12,594 nucleotides of DNA, taken from contig JAJZFQ010000129.1 of NCBI GenBank assembly GCA_021805275.1, forward strand, positions 1 through 12,594. The letters are read 5' to 3'. The notes below the pieces were generated by a model that worked only from the letters and a program-made list of their open reading frames with translations, did not search any database and was not told where the DNA came from. This stretch comes from Pseudomonadota bacterium (GTDB lineage Bacteria > Pseudomonadota > Gammaproteobacteria > Steroidobacterales > Steroidobacteraceae). Shown piece by piece: positions 1 through 10,076 of this stretch. Within the stretch, counting starts at the first letter, position 1; each line of letters begins with the position of its first letter. The translations under genes were made by a program, and so were the position numbers.

Positions 1-93
1 GGGCGCGAACTCCGGCTGCAGCCCCCGCTCGATCATGGCGATGCGAGCAATGTGCCGCAGGATCTGTCGTCCGCCGTGCGAGGCCAAATGCAT
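1..93 (-). CDS. 5' end of an RNB-like exoribonuclease gene (partial, runs off the window)
   Basis: Only the first 31 codons are present, reading leftward from an ATG at 93-91 and open to the window edge. The visible peptide contains LRHIARIAMIERGL followed by QPEF. This resembles the N-terminal region of RNase II/RNB-domain 3'-5' exoribonucleases, where a short helix ending in 'M-ERGL-PDF' is common. The start is supported by a Shine-Dalgarno GAGGA six bases upstream and by a sigma70-like promoter behind it. The gene is transcribed away from xfp. The catalytic RNB domain lies outside the window, so the family call rests on a short similarity recognised from memory and is tentative. That a real gene starts here is more certain than its product. 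Confidence 0.5.
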   Translation of the reverse strand, partial: MHLASHGGRQILRHIARIAMIERGLQPEFAP

Positions 94-99
94 CCGCTG

Positions 100-104
100 T
101 CCTC
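100..104 (-). promoter_or_regulatory. Ribosome binding site of the RNB-like gene
   Basis: On the minus strand GAGGA is followed by six bases and then ATG. This fixes the start of the truncated gene, which would otherwise be easy to miss. Confidence 0.6.
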
Positions 105-120
105 AACGACCGAATGCGGC

Positions 121-149
121 ATCCTAGGTGCCGTTCCCGGCACGGTCAA
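121..149 (-). promoter_or_regulatory. Sigma70-like promoter for the RNB-like gene
   Basis: Minus strand: -35 TTGACC (144-149, 5 of 6 consensus), 17-base spacer, -10 TAGGAT (121-126, 4 of 6). Transcription would start near 114, giving a leader of about 20 bases that contains the GAGGA ribosome binding site. Spacing is ideal and the position fits the gene start. It is divergent from the xfp promoter candidate. Confidence 0.55.
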
Positions 150-178
150 TGCGCCCGTTGCGGCGTGGGAATTGCGTA

Positions 179-207
179 TTGACCCTCGGTCGGCAAGACT
201 GTGACAT
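179..207 (+). promoter_or_regulatory. Candidate promoter for xfp-ackA
   Basis: TTGACC (179-184), 17-base spacer, then TGACAT (202-207). The -35 is good (5 of 6) but the -10 is poor (3 of 6), so an activator may be needed or the site may be false. Transcription would begin near 214, leaving a leader of about 43 bases ending with the AAGGAG site. The -35 boxes of this and the divergent promoter lie about 30 bp apart. Confidence 0.3.
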
Positions 208-244
208 CGGGTCTGTCTGCGGCCGGCCGGTCGCCAGAGCTGTC

Positions 245-250
245 AAGGAG
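245..250 (+). promoter_or_regulatory. Ribosome binding site of xfp
   Basis: AAGGAG lies six bases before the ATG at 257. It decides the start: the open frame continues upstream to an ATG at 128, but the upstream residues are unlike phosphoketolases and overlap the promoter region. Confidence 0.75.
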
Positions 251-256
251 TCGGCA

Positions 257-2653
257 ATGTCCCAACCAGGCGAGTCCGCGGTCGGACGACCGCTCTCAGT
301 GGAGCAATTGAAGCGGATCGACGCCTATTGGCGCGCGGCCAATTACCTGTGCGTCGGGCAGATCTATCTGCGCGAGAATCCGCTGCTGCGCACACCGCTC
401 GCACCGGAGCACATCAAGGCGATGCTGCTCGGGCACTGGGGCACCACGCCGGGACAGAACTTCATCTACGCGCACCTGAACCGGGTCATCCGTGAGCGCG
501 ACCTGGACATGATTTATCTTTCCGGGCCCGGTCACGGCGGACCGGCGCTGGTCGCCAACACCTACCTGGAGGGAACGTACAGCGAGCTGTACCCGGAGGT
601 TGCGCAGGACGAGGCGGGGCTGAAGCGTCTGTTCAGACAGTTCTCCTTTCCGGGCGGCATTCCGAGCCACGTCTCCCCGGAGTGCCCCGGGTCGATCCAC
701 GAGGGCGGCGAGCTCGGCTACTCGCTGAGCCACGCCTGCGGTGCGGTGCTCGACAACCCCGGGCTCATCGCCGCGTGTGTGGTGGGGGACGGGGAGGCCG
801 AGACCGGACCGCTCGCCGGCAGCTGGCACTTGAACAAGTTTCTCAATGCCGCGCACGACGGGGCGGTGCTGCCCATTCTGCACCTGAACGGGTACAAGAT
901 CGCCAACCCCACGGTGCTGGCGCGCATCGAGCGCGCAGAGCTCGAGCAGCTGCTTGCCGGTTGCGGCTGGCGTCCGTACTTCGTCAGCGGCTCGCAACCG
1001 GAGGCGATGCATCAGCTCATGGCCGGTACGCTCGATGCGGTGATCGGGGAGATTCAAACGATCCAGCGCGCCGCACGCGTCCCCGGAGCGCAGACCGCCC
1101 GGCCCCGCTGGCCGATGATTGTGCTCGAGAGCCCGAAGGGTTGGACGGGACCGAAGAGCGTGGACGGCAAGATCATCGAGGGTAGCTTCCGGGCTCACCA
1201 GGTACCGATCACCGATCCGGCGAGCAATCCGGTGCATCTGGCAGCGCTCGAGGCGTGGCTGCGCAGTTACCGGCCGCAGGAGCTGTTCGACGGCGGGCGT
1301 CTGCGCACCGAGCTCGCCGCGCTTGCTCCGCAGGGGGTGCGGCGCATGGGCGCCAATCCGCATGCCAACGGGGGCGCGCTGCTGCGCGACTTGCGGCTGC
1401 CGGATTTTCGCGACTATGCGCAGCAGGTGAGCACCCCTGGGGCGGTAGAGGCCTCGGACACCGCGGTGCTCGGGGAGTTTCTACGCGACGTCATCCGGTT
1501 GAATCCGGAGAACTTCCGCCTGTTCGGCCCCGACGAGACCATCTCGAACAAGCTGCAGGCGGTGTTCGAGGCGAGCAGCCGGCAATGGGAGGGGCGCATG
1601 CAGCCGGATGACGAGTTTCTGGCCCCGAGCGGCCGGGTGCTCGAGATTCTGAGCGAGCACCAGTGCGAGGGCTGGCTTGAGGGCTACCTGCTCACGGGTC
1701 GGCACGGACTGTTCAACTGCTACGAGGCGTTCATCCACATCATCGACTCGATGTTCAACCAACACGCCAAGTGGTTGAAGGTCACGGCAGAGATTCCGTG
1801 GCGGCGGCGCATCGCCTCGCTCAACTATCTGCTCACCTCGCATGTCTGGCGACAGGATCACAACGGCTTCACGCACCAGGACCCGGGGTTCCTCGATCAC
1901 GTGGTGAACAAGAAAGCCGGCGTGGTGCGCGTCTATCTGCCGCCGGATGCGAACTGTCTGCTCTCGGTGATGGATCACTGCCTGCGCAGCCGTCACTACG
2001 TCAACGTGGTCGTCGCCGGCAAGCATCCGGCACCGCAGTGGCTGTCGATCGAGGCGGCCGCTGCGCACTGTACCGCCGGCATCGGCATCTGGGAGTGGGC
2101 CAGCAACGATGCCGGATGCGAGCCCGACCTAGTGATGGCCTGTGCCGGCGACGTACCCACGCTCGAGACGCTGGCGGCCGTGGCGATGCTGCGCGAGACA
2201 CTGCCGGAGCTGAAGATCCGCGTGGTCAACGTGGTCGACCTGATGCGCCTGCAGCCCTCGAGCGAGCATCCGCATGGCCTCGGCGATGCCGACTTCGAGT
2301 CGTTGTTCACGCTCGACAAGCCGGTGATATTCGCCTTTCACGGCTATCCGTGGCTGATCCACCGGCTGACCTACCGGCGGCGCAACAATGCGCTCATCCA
2401 CGTGCGCGGTTACAAAGAGGAGGGCACGATCACTACGCCCTTCGATATGACCGTGCTCAACGAGATGGACCGCTTCCACCTGGTCGCGGACGCCCTCGAC
2501 CGACTGCCGCAGTTGCGCGACCGGGGTGCCTACCTGAAGGAGCGCACCCGTAAGCTATTGATCGAGCACCGGGCGTACATACGCGAGCACGGCCGCGACA
2601 TGCCGCTCGTGGCCGAGTGGACCTGGCCGCGCGGCAGCGCCGCGCGCCCCTGA
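257..2653 (+). CDS. xfp: Phosphoketolase (xylulose-5-P / fructose-6-P phosphoketolase)
   Basis: A cytoplasmic, thiamine diphosphate (TPP)-dependent enzyme that cleaves xylulose-5-P (and often fructose-6-P) with phosphate to acetyl phosphate plus glyceraldehyde-3-P (or erythrose-4-P). The 798-residue product has the full family length (Bifidobacterium enzyme about 825). Visible blocks are GHWGTTPG (59-66), GPGHGG (90-95), IPSH (135-138), the TPP/Mg motif [11 protein letters not shown] starting at 177 with NKF at 193, RAHQVP with His314, and [11 protein letters not shown] with His530 and His535. These match the active-site histidines known from Bifidobacterium (H64, H97, H142, H320, H548, H553). 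The N-terminal, middle and C-terminal XFP regions are all intact. The start at 257 is chosen for its AAGGAG site. ackA begins 21 bp downstream, so the acetyl phosphate product is probably handed to that kinase. Sugar preference cannot be read from the sequence. Confidence 0.95.
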   Translation: MSQPGESAVGRPLSVEQLKRIDAYWRAANYLCVGQIYLRENPLLRTPLAPEHIKAMLLGHWGTTPGQNFIYAHLNRVIRERDLDMIYLSGPGHGGPALVANTYLEGTYSELYPEVAQDEAGLKRLFRQFSFPGGIPSHVSPECPGSIHEGGELGYSLSHACGAVLDNPGLIAACVVGDGEAETGPLAGSWHLNKFLNAAHDGAVLPILHLNGYKIANPTVLARIERAELEQLLAGCGWRPYFVSGSQPEAMHQLMAGTLDAVIGEIQTIQRAARVPGAQTARPRWPMIVLESPKGWTGPKSVDGKIIEGSFRAHQVPITDPASNPVHLAALEAWLRSYRPQELFDGGRLRTELAALAPQGVRRMGANPHANGGALLRDLRLPDFRDYAQQVSTPGAVEASDTAVLGEFLRDVIRLNPENFRLFGPDETISNKLQAVFEASSRQWEGRMQPDDEFLAPSGRVLEILSEHQCEGWLEGYLLTGRHGLFNCYEAFIHIIDSMFNQHAKWLKVTAEIPWRRRIASLNYLLTSHVWRQDHNGFTHQDPGFLDHVVNKKAGVVRVYLPPDANCLLSVMDHCLRSRHYVNVVVAGKHPAPQWLSIEAAAAHCTAGIGIWEWASNDAGCEPDLVMACAGDVPTLETLAAVAMLRETLPELKIRVVNVVDLMRLQPSSEHPHGLGDADFESLFTLDKPVIFAFHGYPWLIHRLTYRRRNNALIHVRGYKEEGTITTPFDMTVLNEMDRFHLVADALDRLPQLRDRGAYLKERTRKLLIEHRAYIREHGRDMPLVAEWTWPRGSAARP

Positions 2654-2674
2654 GGGAAAGCGGCACGCGGCGCG

Positions 2675-3796
2675 ATGCTCATCGTCACGGTCAACAGCGG
2701 CAGTACCTCGATCAAGCTGGCGGCCTTCGAGCTGGAGCGCACGGTCGAGCCGCACACGGACCTCTCAGCGCTGGCGGCGGTGCACCATGCGGGCACGCAC
2801 CTCGAACCGCAGGCGGAACTGTCGGCGTTCCTCGCACAGTTGCCGGCGGCACCGGTGGCGCTGGCGCACCGCGTGGTCCACGGCGGGCAGCGCTTCAACC
2901 ATGCGGTGCGGATCGATGCGGACGTGCGTCGCGGTATCGGCGAGTTGAGCGCGCTCGCGCCGCTGCACAATCCGCTCGCGCTGCGCTGGATCGATGCCGC
3001 GAGCGCACTGTGCGGAGCCGATGTGCGGCAGGTGGCGGTCTTCGACACAGCGTTCTTCGCCGATCTGCCGCGGGTCGCCGCCGAGTATGCGCTGCCTCCG
3101 GCGCTCGGCTGGAACGTCGGGGTGCGTCGTTACGGATTTCACGGTCTGGCGCACGAGGCGATGTGGCGCCGCTGGTGTCAGCTGCACCCGGCGCTCGAAC
3201 GTGGCGGGCGGCTGATCACGCTGCAGCTCGGCGGCGGCTGCTCGATAGCGGCGCTCGATCAGGGCGCGCCACGGGACACCTCGATGGGGTTCTCACCGCT
3301 CGAGGGGCTGGTGATGGCCACCCGCTGCGGCGACATCGATGCGGCGGTGGTGCCGTATCTTGCGCTGCGGCTCGGGACCGATGCTGCGCACCTGATCGAG
3401 TTGTTCAACCGGCAAGCCGGCCTGCTCGGACTCGGAGGGCACGCCAGTCCATCGGATCTACTGACCGCCGGCGATGAGCGCGCCGCGCAGGCGCTCGATC
3501 TGTACTGCTACCGGATCCGCAAGTACATCGGTGCGTATCTGGCGGTCCTCGGCGGCTGCGACGGCATCGTGTTCGGGGGAGGAGTCGGGGAGCACGTGCC
3601 GGAGGTGCGTCGCCGCGTGCTCGCGGGGCTCGAGTGGGCGGGCATCGCCCTGGATCGCGTGAGGAATGCGGCGGTCGTGGGCCGGGAGGGGCGCATCAGC
3701 GCCGCCGACAGTGCGATCCCCGTATGGACGCTGTGCGTGGCCGAGGAGCCGCTGTTGGCGCGCGCCGCCGTCGCAGCACTGGGCCCGGCGTGCTGA
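2675..3796 (+). CDS. ackA: Acetate kinase-family protein (divergent)
   Basis: Predicted to transfer the phosphoryl group of acetyl phosphate to ADP, giving acetate and ATP, completing the phosphoketolase route begun by the upstream gene. At 373 residues it is 20-25 shorter than typical AckA (395-400). Most catalytic positions are kept: Asn7 in NSGS, Arg66 in HRVVHGG, His98 in LHNP, Asp124 in FDTAF, His156 in YGFHG, Arg217 in MATRCGDID, a Glu near the C-terminus (357/358). The segment corresponding to the HLGNGAS signature reads QLGGGCS (184-190), so the usual His and Asn are replaced by Gln and Gly. FDTAFH reads FDTAFF and the nucleotide-site GIGEN block reads GVGEH. No strong Shine-Dalgarno is seen (GAGGG overlaps the xfp stop, rather far upstream), consistent with translation coupled to xfp. 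The family is secure; exact substrates are less so. Confidence 0.85.
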   Translation: MLIVTVNSGSTSIKLAAFELERTVEPHTDLSALAAVHHAGTHLEPQAELSAFLAQLPAAPVALAHRVVHGGQRFNHAVRIDADVRRGIGELSALAPLHNPLALRWIDAASALCGADVRQVAVFDTAFFADLPRVAAEYALPPALGWNVGVRRYGFHGLAHEAMWRRWCQLHPALERGGRLITLQLGGGCSIAALDQGAPRDTSMGFSPLEGLVMATRCGDIDAAVVPYLALRLGTDAAHLIELFNRQAGLLGLGGHASPSDLLTAGDERAAQALDLYCYRIRKYIGAYLAVLGGCDGIVFGGGVGEHVPEVRRRVLAGLEWAGIALDRVRNAAVVGREGRISAADSAIPVWTLCVAEEPLLARAAVAALGPAC

Positions 3797-3814
3797 TTGC
3801 GGCCGCTCATGCGC

Positions 3815-3843
3815 CGCGGGGTCCGCGTCCTGCGGACCCCGCG
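3815..3843. terminator. Strong hairpin between convergent ackA and aldehyde dehydrogenase genes
   Basis: A perfect 12-bp stem (CGCGGGGTCCGC at 3815-3826 with its complement at 3832-3843) closes a five-base loop GTCCT. It sits 18 bp after the ackA stop and 8 bp after the opposing dehydrogenase stop, so it could act in both directions. No run of T follows on either strand, so it may stop or stabilise transcripts rather than being a classical intrinsic terminator. Confidence 0.6.
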
Positions 3844-3851
3844 CCCGGCAT

Positions 3852-5384
<1,533 letters not shown>

Positions 5385-5387
5385 GCG

Positions 5388-6563
5388 TCAGGCCGCCTTG
5401 TGGGCGTTCTGTGAGCGCTGCCGGCCCGTCTTGCCCGCGACGATGATCTCGGCCGAGACCTCCTTGGTGCCGCCCGGGGCGTAGTGGCGTCCGAAGCGGT
5501 TGGCGAGGATCTCGGGCAGGCGGAACTGCTCCTGCGCCACGAAGCCCTTGTAGCGCTCGGGCTGCTCGAGCACCAGATCGACCACGGCGGTGATGCCCGC
5601 GGCGGTGGTGACCTGGATCGCCGACCAGAGCCGCCCGCCGATCAGCTGCGGGTAGATCTTGTTGACGTAATTCTCCTCGCGCAGCTGTCCGTCCTGCATG
5701 CCGGTGACCGCGACATAGACGATGATGACGTCCTGCAGCGTCTGCGGCACGGCGTGCTCGAGAATACGCTTGAGCGTGCCTCGATCCTGATTGAGCTTCA
5801 GGTCGTTCATCAGCAGACGCATCTGCTCGCAGTGCCCGGGGTAGCGGATGGTCTTGTAGTTCATCGACTCGACGGCGGCGCCGTGGGTCTCGGCGAGCGA
5901 GCCGAGACCGCCGGAGGTGTTGAATGCCTCATAGAGCGTGCCGTCGATTTCGATTTCCTCGAGGCCCTCGAGCGGCGCGACATCGATGCTGTGCCCATCG
6001 ACGATGGCTTGGCAGGGATTGCCGTACTCGTTGATCAGTCCCTCGGTCGACCAGGTGAGGGAGTACTTGAGCACGTTGTTCGGATGCTGCGGCAGCGCGC
6101 CGACGCGCAGCTTCACCGCGCGCAGCGACTGGAAGTGGGTGATGAGCTCGGCCGCGGCGATACTGATGAAGCCGGGCGCCAAGCCGCATTGCGGGACGAA
6201 GGCTTTGGAGGAGCCCGACGCGATGGTGCGCACGGTACGGGTGACGGCCACGTCCTCGGTCAGGTCGAAGTAGTGCACATTGGCGTGCCGGGCCGCCTCA
6301 GCGACCGTCACGTTGCAGTAGAAGGGCAGACTCGAGATCACCGCGTCCGCCGGGTGGGCGGCGAGATGACGGTCGAGCGCCTCGCGGCTCTTGGCGTCGA
6401 GCCCGAACGCGTTCATGTCCTTCAGACCGTGGGCCCGCACGACGGCCTCGGCGACAGCGCCGTCTACATCAGCCAGATCGACCTGGTAGGCGCCCGAATT
6501 CGCCAGCAGCCCGGAAATTAGAGCGCCAATCTTGCCGGCGCCAAGAATTAAAACACGATGCAT
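5388..6563 (-). CDS. Saccharopine dehydrogenase-family protein, probably lysine 6-dehydrogenase or glutamate-forming saccharopine dehydrogenase
   Basis: A 391-residue cytoplasmic NAD(P) oxidoreductase with an N-terminal Rossmann fold (VLILGAGKIG, glycines 8, 10 and 13) followed by a saccharopine dehydrogenase C-terminal-type domain. Recognisable segments include AVISSLPFY, YFDLTED, PQCGLAPGFIS, the block FNTSGGLGSLAET and YKTIRYPGH. All are shared by LYS9-type saccharopine dehydrogenases and bacterial lysine 6-dehydrogenases. Both reactions yield aminoadipate semialdehyde, the substrate of the gene 3 bp downstream. The length, about 390, is nearer to lysine 6-dehydrogenase, and no lysine-ketoglutarate reductase is present in the window, which favours direct lysine oxidation but does not prove it. 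The start at 6563 is chosen because GAGGG precedes it and the GxGxxG fold begins at residue 8. The frame stays open to 6710 but would overlap the divergent gene. Confidence 0.8.
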   Translation of the reverse strand: MHRVLILGAGKIGALISGLLANSGAYQVDLADVDGAVAEAVVRAHGLKDMNAFGLDAKSREALDRHLAAHPADAVISSLPFYCNVTVAEAARHANVHYFDLTEDVAVTRTVRTIASGSSKAFVPQCGLAPGFISIAAAELITHFQSLRAVKLRVGALPQHPNNVLKYSLTWSTEGLINEYGNPCQAIVDGHSIDVAPLEGLEEIEIDGTLYEAFNTSGGLGSLAETHGAAVESMNYKTIRYPGHCEQMRLLMNDLKLNQDRGTLKRILEHAVPQTLQDVIIVYVAVTGMQDGQLREENYVNKIYPQLIGGRLWSAIQVTTAAGITAVVDLVLEQPERYKGFVAQEQFRLPEILANRFGRHYAPGGTKEVSAEIIVAGKTGRQRSQNAHKAA

Positions 6564-6567
6564 GTCG

Positions 6568-6572
6568 CCCTC
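6568..6572 (-). promoter_or_regulatory. Ribosome binding site of the saccharopine dehydrogenase-family gene
   Basis: Minus-strand GAGGG, four bases before the ATG at 6563-6561. It supports the short start and contrasts with the divergent DAHP synthase gene, which has none. No convincing -35/-10 pair was found for this strand in the 84-bp divergent region. Confidence 0.5.
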
Positions 6573-6628
6573 GAATCCAAGAGTGAAAACGACAATTTTC
6601 CTCCACTCGCGCCCCCGACGCCAGTCCG

Positions 6629-6637
6629 TGCTAGCAT
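6629..6637 (+). promoter_or_regulatory. Extended -10 promoter candidate for DAHP synthase
   Basis: TGC followed by TAGCAT (6632-6637) has the TGn extension and 4 of 6 -10 bases; no -35 is evident. Transcription starting about seven bases on would leave a leader of only 3-4 bases before the ATG at 6648. The first eight bases, TGCTAGCA, form a perfect palindrome that could also be a protein site. It lies in the region shared with the divergent lysine-catabolism genes. Confidence 0.4.
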
Positions 6638-6647
6638 CGGGTATACC

Positions 6648-8015
6648 ATGCGTTCTCCCGAAGGCACTTCCTGGCATCCGGCCGGCTGGCAGCGCAAGCC
6701 CGCGCAGCAACAGCCGGTCTATGACGATCCCGGGGCGCTCGAGCGGGTTGTGGCCGAATTATCCCGACTGCCACCCATCGTCGTGTCCTGGGAAATCGAG
6801 GCGTTGCGCGAGCGTCTGGCGGCGGCCCAGCGCGGGCAGGCGTTTCTGCTGCAGGGCGGCGACTGTGCCGAGACCTTCGCTGATTGCGAATCGGACTCAA
6901 TCGCAAAAAAGCTGAAGATCCTCCTGCAGATGAGCCTGGTGCTGCTGCACGGGCTGAAGAAGCCGATCATTCGAGTTGGGCGCATGGCCGGGCAGTATGC
7001 CAAGCCGCGCTCGACCGATACCGAGACGCGCGACGGCGTGACGCTGCCGAGCTTCCGCGGCGATCTGGTCAACCGGCCGGAGTTCACCTCCGAGGCGCGC
7101 CAGGCCGATCCGCAGCTGCTGCTGCGCGGCTACGAGCGCGCGGCGCTGACGCTGAATTTCGCCCGTGCGCTGGTGGAGGGCGGGTTTGCGGACCTGCACC
7201 ACCCCGAATACTGGGACCTCGGCTTCGTCAAGCACGCGCCCCTGAAGGACGCCTACCAGCGCATCGTGCAGTCGATCGGGGATTCGCTTGATTTCTTCGA
7301 GGGCATCAGCGGCCGGCGGGTGCACGAGGCGACCCTGGTGGATTTCTTCGCCAGCCACGAGGGGCTGCACCTGCTCTACGAGCAGGCCCAGACCCGCTAC
7401 ATTCCGCGGCAGGACCGCTGGTATAACCTCTCGACGCACATGCCGTGGATCGGTATGCGCACCGCCAAGCTCGAAGGGGCGCACGTGGAGTTCTTCCGCG
7501 GCATCTCCAATCCGATGGGGATCAAGATCGGTCCGGCGATGGACGCCGCATGGCTGCAGGGGCTGATTGCCACCCTCAATCCGCAGAACCAGCCGGGCCG
7601 GCTGACCCTGATCCACCGCTTCGGGGTGAAGGACATCGAGTCGGCGCTGCCGAAGATGATCGACGCGGTGCGCCAGAGCGGCCAGACGGTGCTGTGGGTT
7701 TGCGATCCGATGCACGGCAATACCGAGACGAGCACCGCGGGACTGAAGACGCGGCGGTTCGAGAACATTCTGAAGGAAGTCGATCTGGCCTTCCGGATCC
7801 ATGCCGAGCACGGCTCGCGTCTCGGCGGCGTTCACGTCGAGCTCACGGGCGATGATGTGACCGAGTGCACCGGTGGTGCGCGCGGGCTCACCGACGCCGA
7901 TCTGCAGCGCGCCTACCGTTCCACCGTCGATCCGCGCCTGAACCACGAACAGGCGCTCGAACTGGCCATGCTCATCGCCGAGCGCAGCCAGAGCCGCAGG
8001 CTCGTGCAGCTCTGA
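6648..8015 (+). CDS. Class II 3-deoxy-D-arabino-heptulosonate 7-phosphate (DAHP) synthase
   Basis: Condenses phosphoenolpyruvate with erythrose-4-P to DAHP, the first committed step of the shikimate pathway. The 455-residue protein is of the plant/Mycobacterium type (Mtb AroG is 462), not the E. coli AroFGH type. The N-terminus WHPAGWQRKPAQQQPVY is the typical class II opening. Metal ligands are Cys73 (LLQGGDCAE), His356 (DPMHGNT), Glu398 (VELTGDD) and Asp428 (VDPRLNHEQAL). Their spacing agrees closely with Mtb C87, H369, E411 and D441. Other class II blocks are VGRMAGQYAKPRS, SHEGLHLLYE and RGISNPMGIKIGP. The start at 6648 is preferred over an in-frame ATG at 6558 because upstream residues are unlike the family and would overlap the divergent gene's start. 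No Shine-Dalgarno is visible. It is a single gene facing icd across 89 bp. Feedback regulation cannot be judged from the sequence. Confidence 0.93.
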   Translation: MRSPEGTSWHPAGWQRKPAQQQPVYDDPGALERVVAELSRLPPIVVSWEIEALRERLAAAQRGQAFLLQGGDCAETFADCESDSIAKKLKILLQMSLVLLHGLKKPIIRVGRMAGQYAKPRSTDTETRDGVTLPSFRGDLVNRPEFTSEARQADPQLLLRGYERAALTLNFARALVEGGFADLHHPEYWDLGFVKHAPLKDAYQRIVQSIGDSLDFFEGISGRRVHEATLVDFFASHEGLHLLYEQAQTRYIPRQDRWYNLSTHMPWIGMRTAKLEGAHVEFFRGISNPMGIKIGPAMDAAWLQGLIATLNPQNQPGRLTLIHRFGVKDIESALPKMIDAVRQSGQTVLWVCDPMHGNTETSTAGLKTRRFENILKEVDLAFRIHAEHGSRLGGVHVELTGDDVTECTGGARGLTDADLQRAYRSTVDPRLNHEQALELAMLIAERSQSRRLVQL

Positions 8016-8092
8016 GGCCGACCGCGCGCCGCAGGCCGTGAACCGACCGGTGATTTGCATGACGAATGCGCATGAACGGCGGGGATTGCCGG

Positions 8093-8098
8093 TAGAAT
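8093..8098 (+). promoter_or_regulatory. -10 box TAGAAT directly before icd
   Basis: TAGAAT (5 of 6 consensus) followed by exactly six bases and then the icd ATG. The expected transcription start coincides with the A of the ATG, implying a leaderless mRNA. No good -35 and no Shine-Dalgarno are visible. The rest of the 89-bp gap holds only a small palindrome ATGCGCAT (8066-8073) and no clear terminator for the DAHP synthase gene. Confidence 0.5.
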
Positions 8099-8104
8099 GC
8101 GCCC

Positions 8105-9425
<1,321 letters not shown>

Positions 9426-9436
<11 letters not shown>

Positions 9437-10067
9437 GGCGCTGTACGACCCGGACTGCAGCCGCTGCACGCGGCTGGCCGGGTTTCTCGAGCAGGTGCGC
9501 GGACGGTACCCGGATTACTGGGCGCGCCCGGTGCCATCGTTCGGCGGGGCCGATCCGCGCATCCTGATCGTGGGGCTCGCCCCCGGCCTGCACGGGGCGA
9601 ACCGAACCGGCCGGCCGTTTACCGGTGATTACGCCGGCATCCTGCTGTACCAGACGCTCTACGATGCGGGACTTGCCACCCGCGCGCAGTCCGAGACCCG
9701 CGACGACGCGCTGAAGCTGCGCCACACCCGCATCGTCAATTCGGTCAAGTGCGTCCCGCCCCAGAACAAGCCGACTCCCGAGGAGATCCGCACGTGCAAC
9801 GGCTATCTTCGTGCCGAGCTTGAGCAGATGAGGCGTGTGCGGGTGGTGCTCGCCCTCGGGCGCATCGCTCACGAGGCGTTTCTGCGGGCGAGCGGATTGA
9901 AGCCGGCGGCATTTCCGTTCGGCCACGGGCGCGAATACGCCCTGAAGGAGGGGCGAACGTTGCTCGACTCGTATCATTGCAGCCGGTACAACACCTCGAC
10001 CCGCCGGCTGACGGTGGCCATGTTCACCGCGGTCGTGGCACGCGCCTGCGAGGTCGCGGGCGTTTAG
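9426..10067 (+). CDS. Uracil-DNA glycosylase, family 5 (UdgB-like)
   Basis: Base-excision repair enzyme removing uracil, and in this family often other deaminated bases, from DNA. The 213-residue protein has the family-5 motif [19 protein letters not shown] (50-68), lacking the Asp/Asn that serves as catalytic residue in families 1 and 4. It also has the second motif [11 protein letters not shown] (from 182), related to SYHxSRQNT in UdgB proteins. Four cysteines suited to a 4Fe-4S cluster are present: Cys11 and Cys14 (CSRC), Cys109 and Cys124 (C-x14-C), as in families 4 and 5. The ATG at 9426 overlaps the end of icd by 11 bp with no ribosome binding site, suggesting translational coupling; an in-frame ATG at 9399 is possible but adds residues unlike the family. 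uvrC, another repair gene, follows closely. The position after the second motif's His is usually Pro but is Cys185 here. Confidence 0.88.
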
Positions 10068-10070
10068 AAT
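10065..10070 (+). promoter_or_regulatory. -10 box TAGAAT directly before uvrC
   Basis: TAGAAT, then exactly six bases, then the GTG start of uvrC, the same layout as before icd. Its first three bases are also the TAG stop codon of the uracil-DNA glycosylase gene. No good -35 is visible, so activity is uncertain, but the repeated spacing argues for a leaderless uvrC transcript. Confidence 0.45.
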
Positions 10071-10076
10071 GGGCGG

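Noticed and set aside
128..256. Longer N-terminus for phosphoketolase from the ATG at 128
   Set aside because: The 43 extra residues do not resemble the family, overlap the promoter region, and a good AAGGAG site precedes the ATG at 257.
296..1363. A 355-codon open frame antisense to xfp, with other long antisense frames of 100-390 codons opposite the main genes
   Set aside because: In high-GC DNA, real genes leave long stop-free frames on the other strand. These have Arg/Ala/His-rich low-complexity products, no recognisable motifs and lie fully across conserved coding sequence.
6558..6647. Longer N-terminus for DAHP synthase from the ATG at 6558
   Set aside because: It would overlap the start and ribosome binding site of the divergent gene, and the extra residues are not typical of class II enzymes, which begin close to the WHPAGW block.
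8055..8073. TTGCAT and the palindrome ATGCGCAT upstream of icd as -35 or operator
   Set aside because: TTGCAT is 32 bases from the -10, too far for a -35, and the 8-bp palindrome has no second copy or known regulator match that I can see.
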